From the NCBI GenBank assembly GCA_035574175.1, contig DATLZB010000228.1, forward strand, positions 1 through 32,473: DNA of 32,473 nt, in the 5' to 3' direction. The notes under the pieces were generated by a model that had not been told where the DNA came from, made no database searches, and saw nothing but the letters and a program-made list of their open reading frames with translations. A program made the position numbers and the translations under genes. Each line of letters opens with the position of its first letter. Position 1 is the stretch's first letter. This stretch comes from DATLZB01 sp035574175 (GTDB taxonomy: Bacteria; Pseudomonadota; Alphaproteobacteria; Rhizobiales; Hyphomicrobiaceae). Shown here piece by piece: positions 14,902 to 23,027 of this stretch.

Positions 14902-17093
14902 GTGGGTGCACCGTTCGGATTGGCGGTCGGCGCCGGCGGCTGGCCGCGCATGCGCGCCAGCACATCGGCGATCACCGCAGGATTGACAGGCGTGGCCGTC
15001 TGCGCCCCGGCAACAGGCAGGTCAGGGGGCAGGGGCGGCAGCGGAAGCTGCCCCTCAGCAGCCATCCTGGCGGCTTCTGCGGGCATCTCGGGTTGCATCG
15101 CCTCTCTGACGGCGCCGGCGGCCAAAGCACGCTCCTTGAGCGCAGCCGCTTCCTGCTGCTGCACCATGACGCCGGCTTGGGCGAGGTCGAGCACCGCATC
15201 GACGCGCGTCGCCGCGGCGGCCGCGCGATCCTTGTCGGCCGCAGCCTGATCGCGCGCGATCTTGGCGGCCGCCGATGCCGACGCAAGCCTGCGCTGCATC
15301 TCCGCGTCGGGGTTCGGCTTGGCAAGCAGTGCCTTCAGGGCATCGACCACCTTGGACGGCACCGGCGAGTACTCAAGCAGGATCACGGCCGCCTCCGGCG
15401 TGAGCATGCCGCGGAACGCGGGCAGCACGCCCTGGATCGCCAGCCACGCCTGCTCCTTCTGATTTGGGCTCGTTGGCGCATCGTCCACGATCACGTCGTA
15501 GTCGCCGTCGATCTGCGACTTGACGACCGGCACGATCTTCGCGCCATCCTCATCCGCAATGCGGATCAGCGTGCCCTCGGGAATGTAGTGCTGGATCATG
15601 TAGAGCCGCACGCGGCCCACCATCTTGCGGAACCGACGCAAGCTGTCGAACAGCACGCCCAGGATGGTCATCCCGGCCTGCTTGCGCTGGGCCTCGAGGA
15701 TACCGGGCTGATTGGCGTCCCTGAGCCCCATCAGCTCCAGATTGATACCCGTCACGTCGCGCAACGCCACGATGGCGTACTCGAGCATTTGCAGGTATCC
15801 CGTCGGAAGCGATCCGCCGGGCTTCGCCATGATCTTGCCCGCCTTTAGCGAGCCGTCCTTTGCCCAGGTGATCGCGTCTGGCCTAGCGTAGCTTCGCTCA
15901 GCCTGACGGTCGTCCTCGAACGCACCGCGCTCGGCAATGATGCCGCCCTTGGCCGTCGTGTTGAGGATGTGCAGACCCTGCGTAAGCCACTTGTTCTGCC
16001 ACATCTGCGGATCGCGGAGGGCGGCCACCAGCCCGTACCACGTGCCCTTGGTGTGATGCAGCTTGCCCGTGATGCAGTTGAGCGTGAAATGATCCGGGCA
16101 CGGGGCCGGACCCATCTTGAGGATCACCGACCCCAGCAGAGCCTGCTTGAAGACCTTCCGCTTCATCGGCTCGGCCATGTACTGGATGCCGGCCGCATCG
16201 GCCGTCTGCTTGAGCTTGCCGAATTGCTCGACGGTCAGCTCGAGCGGCTCCGGCCCCATCTGCGGGATTGCCACCAGCATGTAGTCGGCGTATTCCCACC
16301 ACTGGACTTGGACCACGGTCACTTCCGCGCCGGGGTCGTGCTGCTCCGCATTGCTCTCGCGCAAGCGCTTTTGCTCGCGGCTTTTCAGCTCGCCATCGCT
16401 GTCGAGCGGATCGGCCCATTCGGCGTCGAGCTCGTGCGGCTCGAACGGCCGGCCGTCCGGCCTGCGGAACCGCTCCTGTGCCTCGTCGAGCGGATACTTG
16501 CGCACCCGCCAGATGCGCCGGGCGTCGGCCAGGTTCTTCTCGCGCGCCCGATAGTCCCACCGCATTTCCAGGGGATCGATGCGCCGCTCCACATACTTAC
16601 CTTGCGGGCTTTCGACGTGCTCGATCACCTGCTCCGTCCACCCCATGCCGGTGATCACGGCATCGCGGAATGCCTCAGACTGGTGATCCTCGGCGTCGCA
16701 TCCGTCCGCCATCCACTGTGAGGCGCCGGTCAGCAGCTCGTTGGCCTTGACCTCGCCCGGCGCCATGCCGCGCGGCAGATAGACGGTCTCATGGCGCGAG
16801 TTGATTTCCATTCCGCACACCGCATCGACCATGACGCCGACGCGGTTGAACGTGATGGGCTGGCGCTGCTGCTCCTCGAGCGCGCGCCGGTCCTCGGGCG
16901 ACCACTGATCGCCGGCCACGAAATCGTAATTCCGCCGCGCCTCCGCCCGCCACTCACGCGAGTGAGCATCGTCGAGGCGATACCAGCCCTTGAGCCGACG
17001 CAGCAGCGCCTCGGCGGACAGCGCAGAGGGCTGGTCCATCATGGCGTCCTTGGTGCTGTCGCTGGTCGCGAGGTCTTCGGGCTGCTCGGCCAT
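14898..17093 (-). CDS. Portal protein, P22 gp1 type
   Basis: 731 residues from ATG 17093 (GTG 17105 is possible but has no ribosome site). The N-terminal region shows the P22-like portal pattern: NYDFVAGDQWSPEDRRALEE, then QPITFNRVGVMVDAVCGMEI, NSR. The middle has GTWYGLVAALRDPQMWQNKW and GINLELMGLRDANQPGILEA, QRKQAGM, also typical. The C-terminal about 130 residues are Ala/Gln-rich and helical, like the portal barrel. It forms the dodecameric vertex through which DNA is packaged and ejected. Length is close to P22 gp1 (about 725). Confidence 0.88.
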   Translation of the reverse strand: MAEQPEDLATSDSTKDAMMDQPSALSAEALLRRLKGWYRLDDAHSREWRAEARRNYDFVAGDQWSPEDRRALEEQQRQPITFNRVGVMVDAVCGMEINSRHETVYLPRGMAPGEVKANELLTGASQWMADGCDAEDHQSEAFRDAVITGMGWTEQVIEHVESPQGKYVERRIDPLEMRWDYRAREKNLADARRIWRVRKYPLDEAQERFRRPDGRPFEPHELDAEWADPLDSDGELKSREQKRLRESNAEQHDPGAEVTVVQVQWWEYADYMLVAIPQMGPEPLELTVEQFGKLKQTADAAGIQYMAEPMKRKVFKQALLGSVILKMGPAPCPDHFTLNCITGKLHHTKGTWYGLVAALRDPQMWQNKWLTQGLHILNTTAKGGIIAERGAFEDDRQAERSYARPDAITWAKDGSLKAGKIMAKPGGSLPTGYLQMLEYAIVALRDVTGINLELMGLRDANQPGILEAQRKQAGMTILGVLFDSLRRFRKMVGRVRLYMIQHYIPEGTLIRIADEDGAKIVPVVKSQIDGDYDVIVDDAPTSPNQKEQAWLAIQGVLPAFRGMLTPEAAVILLEYSPVPSKVVDALKALLAKPNPDAEMQRRLASASAAAKIARDQAAADKDRAAAAATRVDAVLDLAQAGVMVQQQEAAALKERALAAGAVREAMQPEMPAEAARMAAEGQLPLPPLPPDLPVAGAQTATPVNPAVIADVLARMRGQPPAPTANPNGAPT

Positions 17094-17138
17094 GGCTCGT
17101 CTCACATATTGGGCCGTCGGATTGCCTAGCCTCCGGCG

Positions 17139-17393
17139 TCAGTACCTCAACCCCACGATGCCGGTGGCCGTCGTGCCGGTCTGCATGATCTTCCTTGCGC
17201 GGATGCGATGCACCACACCCACCGCAGGAGCGGTGAGCGTCACCACGTTGCCGGCCATGTCGGTGATCGCCACATTGCCAGTACCGCCGACCATCAGCCC
17301 CTCCAACGGAGGCGTGTACTCGGTCGCATCGGACGGCGTGATAGCCACCGCCACGTTGTACGATTGGATCGCGTTCTCTACATTCTTAGCCAT
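17139..17393 (-). CDS. Spike-base/head-decoration protein (RCAP_rcc01079-like)
   Basis: 84 residues from ATG 17393. The sequence (VAVAITPSDATEYTPPLEGL, MVGGTGNVAITDMAGNVVTL, IMQTGTTATGIVGLRY) fits the small beta-sandwich family that includes the spike-base protein of the Rhodobacter gene transfer agent: 'ITP.D.....P..GL.VG..G......G......G......R....TGTTAT.IV'. It likely sits on the capsid surface. Its start overlaps the stop of the 49-residue gene by eight bases. The portal gene follows after 45 bp. Confidence 0.65.
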   Translation of the reverse strand: MAKNVENAIQSYNVAVAITPSDATEYTPPLEGLMVGGTGNVAITDMAGNVVTLTAPAVGVVHRIRARKIMQTGTTATGIVGLRY

Positions 17394-17535
17394 TTGCTGC
17401 CCCCACAGGTTCCGCTCTCGACGACCATGACACGATCACTTCGGCGATCTCCTCGCGCGTCGGCGTCCTCGGGCGCGAATTGATCAGAGCGCGGATCGCA
17501 TCCGCGATCCTCAATGCCTCCTCGCGCGTGATCAT
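17386..17535 (-). CDS. Small protein of 49 residues, unknown
   Basis: ATG 17535 to TAA 17386 encodes MITREEALRIADAIRALINS followed by RPRTPTREEIAEVIVSWSSR and a short tail. A strong ribosome site (AAGGAGG) lies seven bases upstream, its start overlaps the preceding stop (ATGA), and its end overlaps the next start. Two short helices with a basic linker are predicted by eye. I recognise no family, but spacing and ribosome site argue strongly that it is translated. Confidence 0.6.
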   Translation of the reverse strand: MITREEALRIADAIRALINSRPRTPTREEIAEVIVSWSSRAEPVGAANG

Positions 17536-17756
17536 TGCGTCCTCCTTGCCTCAGCCGCCATGCGGCGGGCCTCGCTCGCCAGATCGGCCAGCGCCGGCAC
17601 CGTGCGCTCGACGGTGCGTGCCTCGCCACCCACGATGATCGACGCACGCAACACCTGACTCTGCCCGCCATCCGCATAGTGCATGGTGAACGCCACGCAC
17701 TGGGCGTCGCGACCAAGCTCATCGACGAATGCCCGCCGCACGTCCGAGATGCCCAT
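17532..17756 (-). CDS. Small protein of 74 residues, unknown
   Basis: The preferred start is ATG 17756, sharing its A with the preceding stop (TGATG); GTG 17759 would add one residue. The sequence is MGISDVRRAFVDELGRDAQC, then VAFTMHYADGGQSQVLRASI, and an Ala/Arg-rich helical end (LADLASEARRMAAEARRTQ). A beta-rich middle and helical tail suggest a small head-assembly or regulatory factor, but there is no recognised domain. It is tightly embedded between the 184-residue gene and the 49-residue gene. Confidence 0.55.
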   Translation of the reverse strand: MGISDVRRAFVDELGRDAQCVAFTMHYADGGQSQVLRASIIVGGEARTVERTVPALADLASEARRMAAEARRTQ

Positions 17757-18310
17757 CACGCACCCCCCTTCCGGCCACCACGCGCCTTCGGCCTGTCGTC
17801 CGCCGCTTCGCTCTCTGGCGCTGGCGCGGGCTCCACATCCGCCTCGACCGGCGTCACCCGATTGCGCATCGCAACCGCGATATCGGAGACCAACGACCGC
17901 TCATGGGCCTGGCCCAACATGAAGCGCTCGCGCACCTGCCAATCCCGCACGATCCGATGGGCGATCTGATAGGCCGTGTCCTGCACCGGCCCAGCCGCCA
18001 GACGCTCCGCCTTGATCTGACGGTGCAGCTCAAGGCGCGCCCACTCCGCAGCGGCAATACCGGACAGGCGGCCGGCCGTCCGCAAGTGCCCGTCCGTCAT
18101 GCTGTCCAATCTCTGCTCGAAGCCGCGCACGGCACCCGTCGCAACGCAGCGCGCCACGACCTCTACCCTCTGCGCAGCCGTCTTCGGCATCACCCCCAGC
18201 CATCGCGCCTCGACGAACTCCGCAGGCTCGCCGAAGCCGCCGTTGCGCGCGTCATTGATGCCGGCCTCGAACCCGGCCCGTATCGCCGCCGCCTGACTGT
18301 CCGTGATCAT
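17756..18310 (-). CDS. Phage protein of 184 residues, unknown (head region)
   Basis: The start is ATG 18310, overlapping the terminase stop (ATGA); the frame also has GTG 18319. It begins MITDSQAAAIRAGFEAGIND, is helical through residue about 150 (GIAAAEWARLELHRQIKAER), and ends in a charged, Pro/Glu then Lys/Gly-rich tail (DDRPKARGGRKGGA). No catalytic motif was seen. Its place between the large terminase and the spike-base/portal genes suggests a head-assembly role. Function unknown. Confidence 0.55.
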   Translation of the reverse strand: MITDSQAAAIRAGFEAGINDARNGGFGEPAEFVEARWLGVMPKTAAQRVEVVARCVATGAVRGFEQRLDSMTDGHLRTAGRLSGIAAAEWARLELHRQIKAERLAAGPVQDTAYQIAHRIVRDWQVRERFMLGQAHERSLVSDIAVAMRNRVTPVEADVEPAPAPESEAADDRPKARGGRKGGA

Positions 18311-19800
18311 GCCGCCCACGGCGATGCCGCCGCCCCCTCGTCCCTCCAGCGCCGCGTCGGCTCACGAAGATGCGTGCCGCCGGCGAAGGTCATGATGAAT
18401 GCATCGGCCGCATCACTCGACTGACCGATGCGCCGCTTGTACTCGTCCTTGCTCTCGACGACCCGCTTGCCGAGCACCGTGAAATCGTAGGTCGGCGTCG
18501 TCAGTTCGGCGATCAGACCCTCACAGCCCGCGGCCGGGATCGTGCACGCACGGGAGGCGAACCATTCGCGCGCGCGCCACCACAGCTCGTCACGCAGCCG
18601 ATGCGCGCCCTCGTCGTTCGGCGCCGCCTCCGCCACATTCACCGCCGTCACGATGTGACGCACCGGAGAGCCGGGCAGCCGCAGGTGATCGACCACACTC
18701 GAGCCGACGCCGATCACATCGACGCATATCTCGCGGGGCTGACGGTCGGTCGCGGTGCGCTCGTACTCCGCGATGATCCGTCCCGCCACCTGCGGACCGT
18801 CCAGCTTCGACCACGCGATGGGCGGCTCCAGCAGCGTGTTGCCCTGCCGCTTGGCGAGCACGGTGCGGTCGTCGCCGAAGCGGGCCACGTCCACACCCCA
18901 CACAGGCCAGCAATGCGAGATAGCGACATCGCGGCCGCGCGCCGCCTCGACCCACTCAAGCGGGATCACCACGTCGTCGTCGTGCGTCGGGAACTCGCCC
19001 AGCACGCGCACTCGGTACTTGTTGGAGTCCTTGCCATAGAGCCGGATCACGTCCTCGACGTGACCGCGCGCACGCGGCACATCGAGGCTGCTCACCGCCA
19101 TGGTGTCCCACACATCGCGCAAGCGCGTGTGCGTGGCGTGGAAAAATCCGCTCGCCCGGGTCGGGTTGCCGCACGCAATGGCGACCGCGCCCGGCGTCGA
19201 CAGCGTGCCGATGCCGCTCTCGACGGTCTGCTCGGGAATACCGGACGCCTCCTCGAAAATCGCCAGAACGTTGCGCGCATGGATGCCTTGCAGCGCCTCT
19301 GGACGATGCACCGACGCGGTGCGCGCAACCGCAAATGCGCTTTCTGGCGCCTCGCGGACGACCACGCGCTCCTTCTGCCATTCGAGCGCGTCACGGACCT
19401 CGTCCGGCAGCCGGGCGATCCATTTGGCGATCTCCGGCCATAGCGCGTCCCGCAGCTGATCCTGCGAGTTCGCCACCACCGGCACCTTGGTGTCGGGGCC
19501 AGCGCAGACGAGCACGTACAGGATGCAAACGGCGAGGAAGCACGACTTGCCGACGCCGTGGCCGGCACGGATCGACAGGCGGCCCGGCCGCTCGAAACGG
19601 CGGCGCCAGGCCCGGCGGAATTTCTTCAGCGCCGTCACCTGCCAAGCCTCCAATTGCGGGCGCTGCCCCGGGTTCGGCTCGCCCGGCATGAGGAAGCCGA
19701 GAACGCCGGTCGCAAACAGCAGAGGGTCCTCGTGCTCGATGGCCGACACGAGCGCCGCACGCCAATCTGCACGAGCCGCCTCATGCGTCGTCATCCTCAT
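18307..19800 (-). CDS. terL: Terminase large subunit
   Basis: 497 residues from ATG 19800 (ATG 19794 is an alternative). The ATPase half has Walker A AGHGVGKS (79-86), a coupling region around ANSQDQLRDALWPEI, and Walker B VLAIFEEAS (178-186). CGNPTRASGFF (210-220) fits motif III. The nuclease half has GVDVARFGDD (302-311) with its metal-binding aspartates and a late SSDAADAF segment. It cuts and pumps DNA into the prohead at the portal. It overlaps the small terminase gene by 20 bases and the next gene by four. Confidence 0.93.
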   Translation of the reverse strand: MRMTTHEAARADWRAALVSAIEHEDPLLFATGVLGFLMPGEPNPGQRPQLEAWQVTALKKFRRAWRRRFERPGRLSIRAGHGVGKSCFLAVCILYVLVCAGPDTKVPVVANSQDQLRDALWPEIAKWIARLPDEVRDALEWQKERVVVREAPESAFAVARTASVHRPEALQGIHARNVLAIFEEASGIPEQTVESGIGTLSTPGAVAIACGNPTRASGFFHATHTRLRDVWDTMAVSSLDVPRARGHVEDVIRLYGKDSNKYRVRVLGEFPTHDDDVVIPLEWVEAARGRDVAISHCWPVWGVDVARFGDDRTVLAKRQGNTLLEPPIAWSKLDGPQVAGRIIAEYERTATDRQPREICVDVIGVGSSVVDHLRLPGSPVRHIVTAVNVAEAAPNDEGAHRLRDELWWRAREWFASRACTIPAAGCEGLIAELTTPTYDFTVLGKRVVESKDEYKRRIGQSSDAADAFIMTFAGGTHLREPTRRWRDEGAAASPWAA

Positions 19801-20137
19801 CCCGCGGCAGCCTCGGCAGGGCGCCGCCCCTCACCAGCGCATACAGACCGTGCAGACCGGCCATCGTCTTGTCGCCCAGGTCGAACTCCTTGGGCATCAG
19901 ATCGACCGCGATCCGCATGTAGGCCGTCGGATTGTGCTGACGCATCTCCGCCAACACCTGCGGCCCATGCCGCTCGAAATCCTCCGCATAGAGCCGCAGG
20001 AACTTCTCGCAGATGATGTTGCGCGACCCCTTCGGACGGCCAGCGGGGTTGCCCGACTGACCCTTCTGGAACGGCCGCCCGCGCGGCTTGCCCTTCCGCT
20101 TCATCGTCGTTTCTGCTGTTGTTGCAGCTACTTCCAT
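19781..20137 (-). CDS. Probable terminase small subunit (DUF5681-like N-terminus)
   Basis: 118 residues from ATG 20137, sharing its A with the preceding stop (TGATG); the frame extends to 20254 but that overlaps another gene. The N-terminus has the basic motif GRPFQKGQSGNPAGRPKGSR (residues about 20-39) typical of DUF5681 proteins, followed by a helical body (CEKFLRLYAEDFERHGPQVL) and an acidic end. Position directly before the large terminase, with overlap, supports a role in DNA recognition for packaging. Confidence 0.7.
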   Translation of the reverse strand: MEVAATTAETTMKRKGKPRGRPFQKGQSGNPAGRPKGSRNIICEKFLRLYAEDFERHGPQVLAEMRQHNPTAYMRIAVDLMPKEFDLGDKTMAGLHGLYALVRGGALPRLPRDEDDDA

Positions 20138-20280
20138 CACTTCGCCCACGGTCTCACGATTGCACTCGCCGGCACCTCGGTCGGCTCGGCAACGCGCTCG
20201 AAGCGCGCCAACGTCAAGAACACGGCCACCGCGATCAGCAGCGCGACCCCGCACAAGGCCACATCGAGCAGTTTGTTCAC
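20137..20280 (-). CDS. Small membrane protein of 47 residues
   Basis: GTG 20280 (overlapping the preceding stop as GTGA) to TGA 20137 (sharing a base with the next ATG). It encodes MNKLLDVALCGVALLIAVAV, FLTLARFERVAEPTEVPASA and a short tail: one transmembrane segment at about residues 7-25, then a polar, probably periplasmic or cytoplasmic end. It may belong to the lysis group with the holin-like gene two genes upstream, but no spanin lipobox or family motif is visible. Confidence 0.55.
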   Translation of the reverse strand: MNKLLDVALCGVALLIAVAVFLTLARFERVAEPTEVPASAIVRPWAK

Positions 20281-20483
20281 GGCTCTAGCTCCCCGGCAGC
20301 GGCGGCGCGCTCAACCTCTCGCACCGTCTGGATCAGACCCTCGCCCAACGTCTCCGCATCCGTCGGCGACATGCGCAGGGTCACCTCGCCCTGCCCATGC
20401 AGCGTAATTCGGATGCAACCGGTACCATCCCGGGCGCTGCGCCGCTCGTAGCGCAGCCTGACCTCGTAGAACCGGCGCCTCAT
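20277..20483 (-). CDS. Small protein of 68 residues, unknown
   Basis: ATG 20483 overlaps the stop of the holin-like gene (ATGA). The sequence starts MRRRFYEVRLRYERRSARDG, continues CIRITLHGQGEVTLRMSPTD and ends in a helical AETLGEGLIQTVREVERAAA segment. The beta-strand start and helical end could form a small DNA- or protein-binding fold. A longer frame to 20771 overlaps the holin-like gene and is not favoured. Function unknown. Confidence 0.55.
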   Translation of the reverse strand: MRRRFYEVRLRYERRSARDGTGCIRITLHGQGEVTLRMSPTDAETLGEGLIQTVREVERAAAAGELEP

Positions 20484-21067
20484 GCCCGCGGACTCCTCGC
20501 CAGACCGCCCTCGACATAACCGGCCACAGCCGCGCCGATCCTGGCGGCGCTCGGGAAATACGGCTCGTTGGAAGCGCGCGCCGTGTAGCAGCGGTAGCCG
20601 AAGAACCAGCCCACCACGAGCTCCACGAGCAGGCCGAACAGCCCCGTCATCTGCTGCGCGAACTCGGGTGTCGTGCCGCTGACGGCGACCGACACCACCA
20701 CGGCGAAGAACACCAGCAGCGTCGTCACGGCCGACACCGGACGTACCGCCGCATTGAGCGTGTCGATCCACGTGAAGCCAGTCGGCGCGGATTGCGCCTT
20801 GAGCGCCGCGGCGAAGGCCGCCCGGTCGGCGCGCACCTGCTCCGCCATCATGCGCCAGTACTCGACGGCAGCCTTGCCCTGCGCCTCGGCGGCCGCCAGC
20901 TCTCGAGCAGCTTGCAGCTCCGCCGCCTTCGCCTCCGCATCGAGCCGGCGCAGCTCGACCTCGCGCCGATGGTCGAAATGCCCCAGCACCGCGCGCAGCA
21001 CGTCCGGCATCGCGCCGCCGATCCAGCCGCCGACCGTGGCTATGATGGTCGCCAATCCCGTCATCAT
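20480..21067 (-). CDS. Holin-like membrane protein
   Basis: 195 residues from ATG 21067 (ATGA overlap). It has an N-terminal hydrophobic segment (GLATIIATVGGWIGGAM), a charged coiled coil (VELRRLDAEAKAAELQAARE and on, about 35-80), then RPVSAVTTLLVFFAVVVSVA and MTGLFGLLVELVVGWFFGYR, two strong membrane spans. The order resembles three-TM holins of the kind used in gene transfer agent release, which carry an 'RPV' before TM2. A holin forms membrane lesions at lysis. No endolysin gene is next to it. Confidence 0.6.
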   Translation of the reverse strand: MMTGLATIIATVGGWIGGAMPDVLRAVLGHFDHRREVELRRLDAEAKAAELQAARELAAAEAQGKAAVEYWRMMAEQVRADRAAFAAALKAQSAPTGFTWIDTLNAAVRPVSAVTTLLVFFAVVVSVAVSGTTPEFAQQMTGLFGLLVELVVGWFFGYRCYTARASNEPYFPSAARIGAAVAGYVEGGLARSPRA

Positions 21068-21420
21068 GGCGTGCTCGCCTCCAGCAGAGACACCCGCCAG
21101 CCGCGGCCCCATTGCAGCAGGCCGCGCCCCTGCAACGTCGGATGGGACGTGCTCGCCGCCGTCACCGTCCCGGTGGGCGTGATCGCGTAGTGCACCACCT
21201 TGCCCACCTGCACCTCGTATCGCAGCAGCCGCGCGAGCTCCGACGCGGACAGAGCGCTCGACGAGGTGACCGGCGTGCCGGCATCCGCAGCCAGCGCCTC
21301 AATCGCGAGCGGCGGATCGTCCAGCAGGTATTCCGCATTCAAGGCCAGCTGAGACTCGCGCCCGATGTTGGGCACGGGACGCGCTCCGGTGTACGCCGCC
21401 AGCCTAACCACCGCCGTCAT
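21064..21420 (-). CDS. Phage protein of 118 residues, unknown
   Basis: ATG 21420 overlaps the preceding stop. It starts MTAVVRLAAYTGARPVPNIG and has a helical Ser/Ala/Leu middle (SSSALSASELARLLRYEVQV) followed by beta-type sequence (GKVVHYAITPTGTVTAASTS). No recognised domain. It lies just upstream of the holin-like gene, so a lysis-related or regulatory function is possible but unsupported. Confidence 0.5.
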   Translation of the reverse strand: MTAVVRLAAYTGARPVPNIGRESQLALNAEYLLDDPPLAIEALAADAGTPVTSSSALSASELARLLRYEVQVGKVVHYAITPTGTVTAASTSHPTLQGRGLLQWGRGWRVSLLEASTP

Positions 21421-21821
21421 GCCGCCAGCCCCATCTTCCGCCGCTGTTCAGCCACGAGCGCCTTGAACCGCTCGCGGCTCTCGCGCGGCATGGCAAAGCC
21501 GCGCCCCCAAACGGTCTCAATCACAATGCCGTAGGGCGCCAGCGCGCGCCGCAGCTGATGCACCCAGATGTCCGGCATCTTGCTCCCGGACTCCAGGCGA
21601 TCGACGCGACGCATGTCGCCGTTGCATCCGGCGAGGAGAACGGCATGGCGCGTCGCAACGCCGCGCGCGCTCAGCAGGTGCGCCACGCGCATCGCGCTGG
21701 GCGGCAGACCGGCCACACACACCATCGGCTCGCCCAACAGCTCGGCAACCACAGCCTCCAGCTCCTCGATCCGCTCATGCTTGTGCATGCAGTGCGGACA
21801 CATCCTGACGTGCACGTTCAT
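21417..21821 (-). CDS. Winged-helix DNA-binding protein with N-terminal CxxC
   Basis: 134 residues. ATG 21821 overlaps the preceding stop (ATGA); a longer frame from 21842 is less likely. The N-terminus has MCPHCMHKHERIEELEAVVA, a Cys/His cluster that could bind zinc before a short coiled coil. The C-terminal region (DIWVHQLRRALAPYGIVIET, then VWGRGFAM) matches the recognition helix and wing of the OmpR/PhoB-type winged helix. It has no receiver domain, so it is probably a phage regulator, perhaps of late genes given its place upstream of the terminase group. Confidence 0.65.
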   Translation of the reverse strand: MNVHVRMCPHCMHKHERIEELEAVVAELLGEPMVCVAGLPPSAMRVAHLLSARGVATRHAVLLAGCNGDMRRVDRLESGSKMPDIWVHQLRRALAPYGIVIETVWGRGFAMPRESRERFKALVAEQRRKMGLAA

Positions 21822-22246
21822 TGGACCGTCCTCGGCGTCCATCCGACCCGCGACTCCAGCGCGCGCAACCTGTCCTCCATCCGCTCGGCATGAGCCTGGC
21901 GCAACATGCGCAGCTCATCCCTGCGATCCGCAGCCACGCTCGCCAGCGTCTCCATGGCGGCCCGCTGCTCGGCGCGCATCTCGGCCAATGCCGGAGTCAC
22001 AGTCCTGTCGATCAGAGCGGCGGCCAGGAACGTCACAGCCGTCACCAGCGCCGACACCAGACCGGCCGCAATCGCGCCGCGCTTGAGCAGCTCCGTGCCG
22101 GCACGGCCCCGATCCTCCTCCATCGCCGTCAGGCGGCGGTCGATCCGCTCCAGCAGCCCCGATTGCTGGCTCAGCACGCTCTTGATCGCCACGAGCTCGC
22201 GGTCGTAGCGGCCCAAGGTCTCTCGGATGTCGCCTTCCTCGCTCAT
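21818..22246 (-). CDS. Coiled-coil membrane protein
   Basis: 142 residues from ATG 22246 (ATGA overlap). It starts MSEEGDIRETLGRYDRELVA, with a coiled coil to residue about 55, one membrane span (GAIAAGLVSALVTAVTFLAA, about 58-79) and a second, Arg/Ala/Glu-rich coiled coil (MRAEQRAAMETLASVAADRR). A helix-TM-helix protein of this size near a holin-like gene could be an inner-membrane spanin or a hemolysin-XhlA-like protein, but neither is proven. Confidence 0.5.
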   Translation of the reverse strand: MSEEGDIRETLGRYDRELVAIKSVLSQQSGLLERIDRRLTAMEEDRGRAGTELLKRGAIAAGLVSALVTAVTFLAAALIDRTVTPALAEMRAEQRAAMETLASVAADRRDELRMLRQAHAERMEDRLRALESRVGWTPRTVQ

Positions 22247-22569
22247 GCTGCCGCGGACGCCGCCTCGATGGCGTCCTCCAGATCGGCCTGCTCCGCATCG
22301 CGGCGAATCGGGCCATTCGGCCGCGCCATCCTGGCAAGCGACGATGAGCGCCCGGCGTTGTTCCGAGCCGCCCACACCTCGATCATTCCGAGCTTTTCGT
22401 ACACCCGGAATTTCGCTTTCGCCTGGCGCCCGCGAAAGTCGATCATTTCGATTTCGCCGGCGACGCTAATAGCCAATCGCGTCCCACCAATCCAGCGATA
22501 GGCATGCGGGCCAAATCCACGCTCACGGAGCCGCGTTTCCACCAACGATTTGATCTCGCCCAGCGTCAT
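22243..22569 (-). CDS. Phage protein of 108 residues, unknown
   Basis: ATG 22569 overlaps the preceding stop (ATGA). It starts MTLGEIKSLVETRLRERGFG, followed by short strands (TRLAISVAGEIEMIDFRGRQ, then AKAKFRVYEKLGMIEVW) and a helical, acidic end. It reads like a small alpha/beta fold. No family recognised. It sits between the DnaA-like gene and the coiled-coil membrane gene. Confidence 0.5.
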   Translation of the reverse strand: MTLGEIKSLVETRLRERGFGPHAYRWIGGTRLAISVAGEIEMIDFRGRQAKAKFRVYEKLGMIEVWAARNNAGRSSSLARMARPNGPIRRDAEQADLEDAIEAASAAA

Positions 22570-23027
22570 TGGCCTGCACCATCGCGATTGCGAGCAATTG
22601 CCTCGCGATACACCGTATCGCACGATTTGCGATCGAAGGGAAGCCCACGCACAGTGCATCTGCTCGCCAAATCATAGCCTTGTGTGGACATGTTCATGCG
22701 CCCTTCGTGCACATCGTCGATGCGCCGCTCGATTGCCTCAATGCGATTTGCCAACTCGCCGCCGTGCCGCCGCAGGTGCTCGATTTTCTCGCCCATAACC
22801 CGGACCCATGTCCGGTCCGATTGGCCGAGCAACGCCGCAATTTCCCGCAGCGTCGCCATGGTGTGCCGGCGGATCAAATACACCGCCACGGCCCGGCATT
22901 CACCGACCGGACGCATATTGCCGGGCTCAGCACGCACCCTGCCGTGCTGCGTCCGCAATTCCTCCAGGGAAACCCCATACATTTCGGCGCAAAAGTCGAT
23001 GATTTCCTGCGGTTCAATGCGGCTCAT
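22566..23027 (-). CDS. DnaA domain-IV-like DNA-binding protein (degenerate signature)
   Basis: 153 residues from ATG 23027 (ATGA overlap with the rep stop). Residues about 5-90 resemble DnaA domain IV, the part that binds DnaA boxes: IIDFCAEMYGVSLEELRTQH, then a helix with CRAVAVYLIRRHTMATLREI and AALLGQSDRTWVRVMGEKIE. The signature HTTV of DnaA is replaced by RTWV. There is no AAA+ domain. Directly downstream of the replication gene, it may take part in origin binding or in regulation. The C-terminal 60 residues are unrelated to DnaA. Confidence 0.6.
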   Translation of the reverse strand: MSRIEPQEIIDFCAEMYGVSLEELRTQHGRVRAEPGNMRPVGECRAVAVYLIRRHTMATLREIAALLGQSDRTWVRVMGEKIEHLRRHGGELANRIEAIERRIDDVHEGRMNMSTQGYDLASRCTVRGLPFDRKSCDTVYREAIARNRDGAGQ

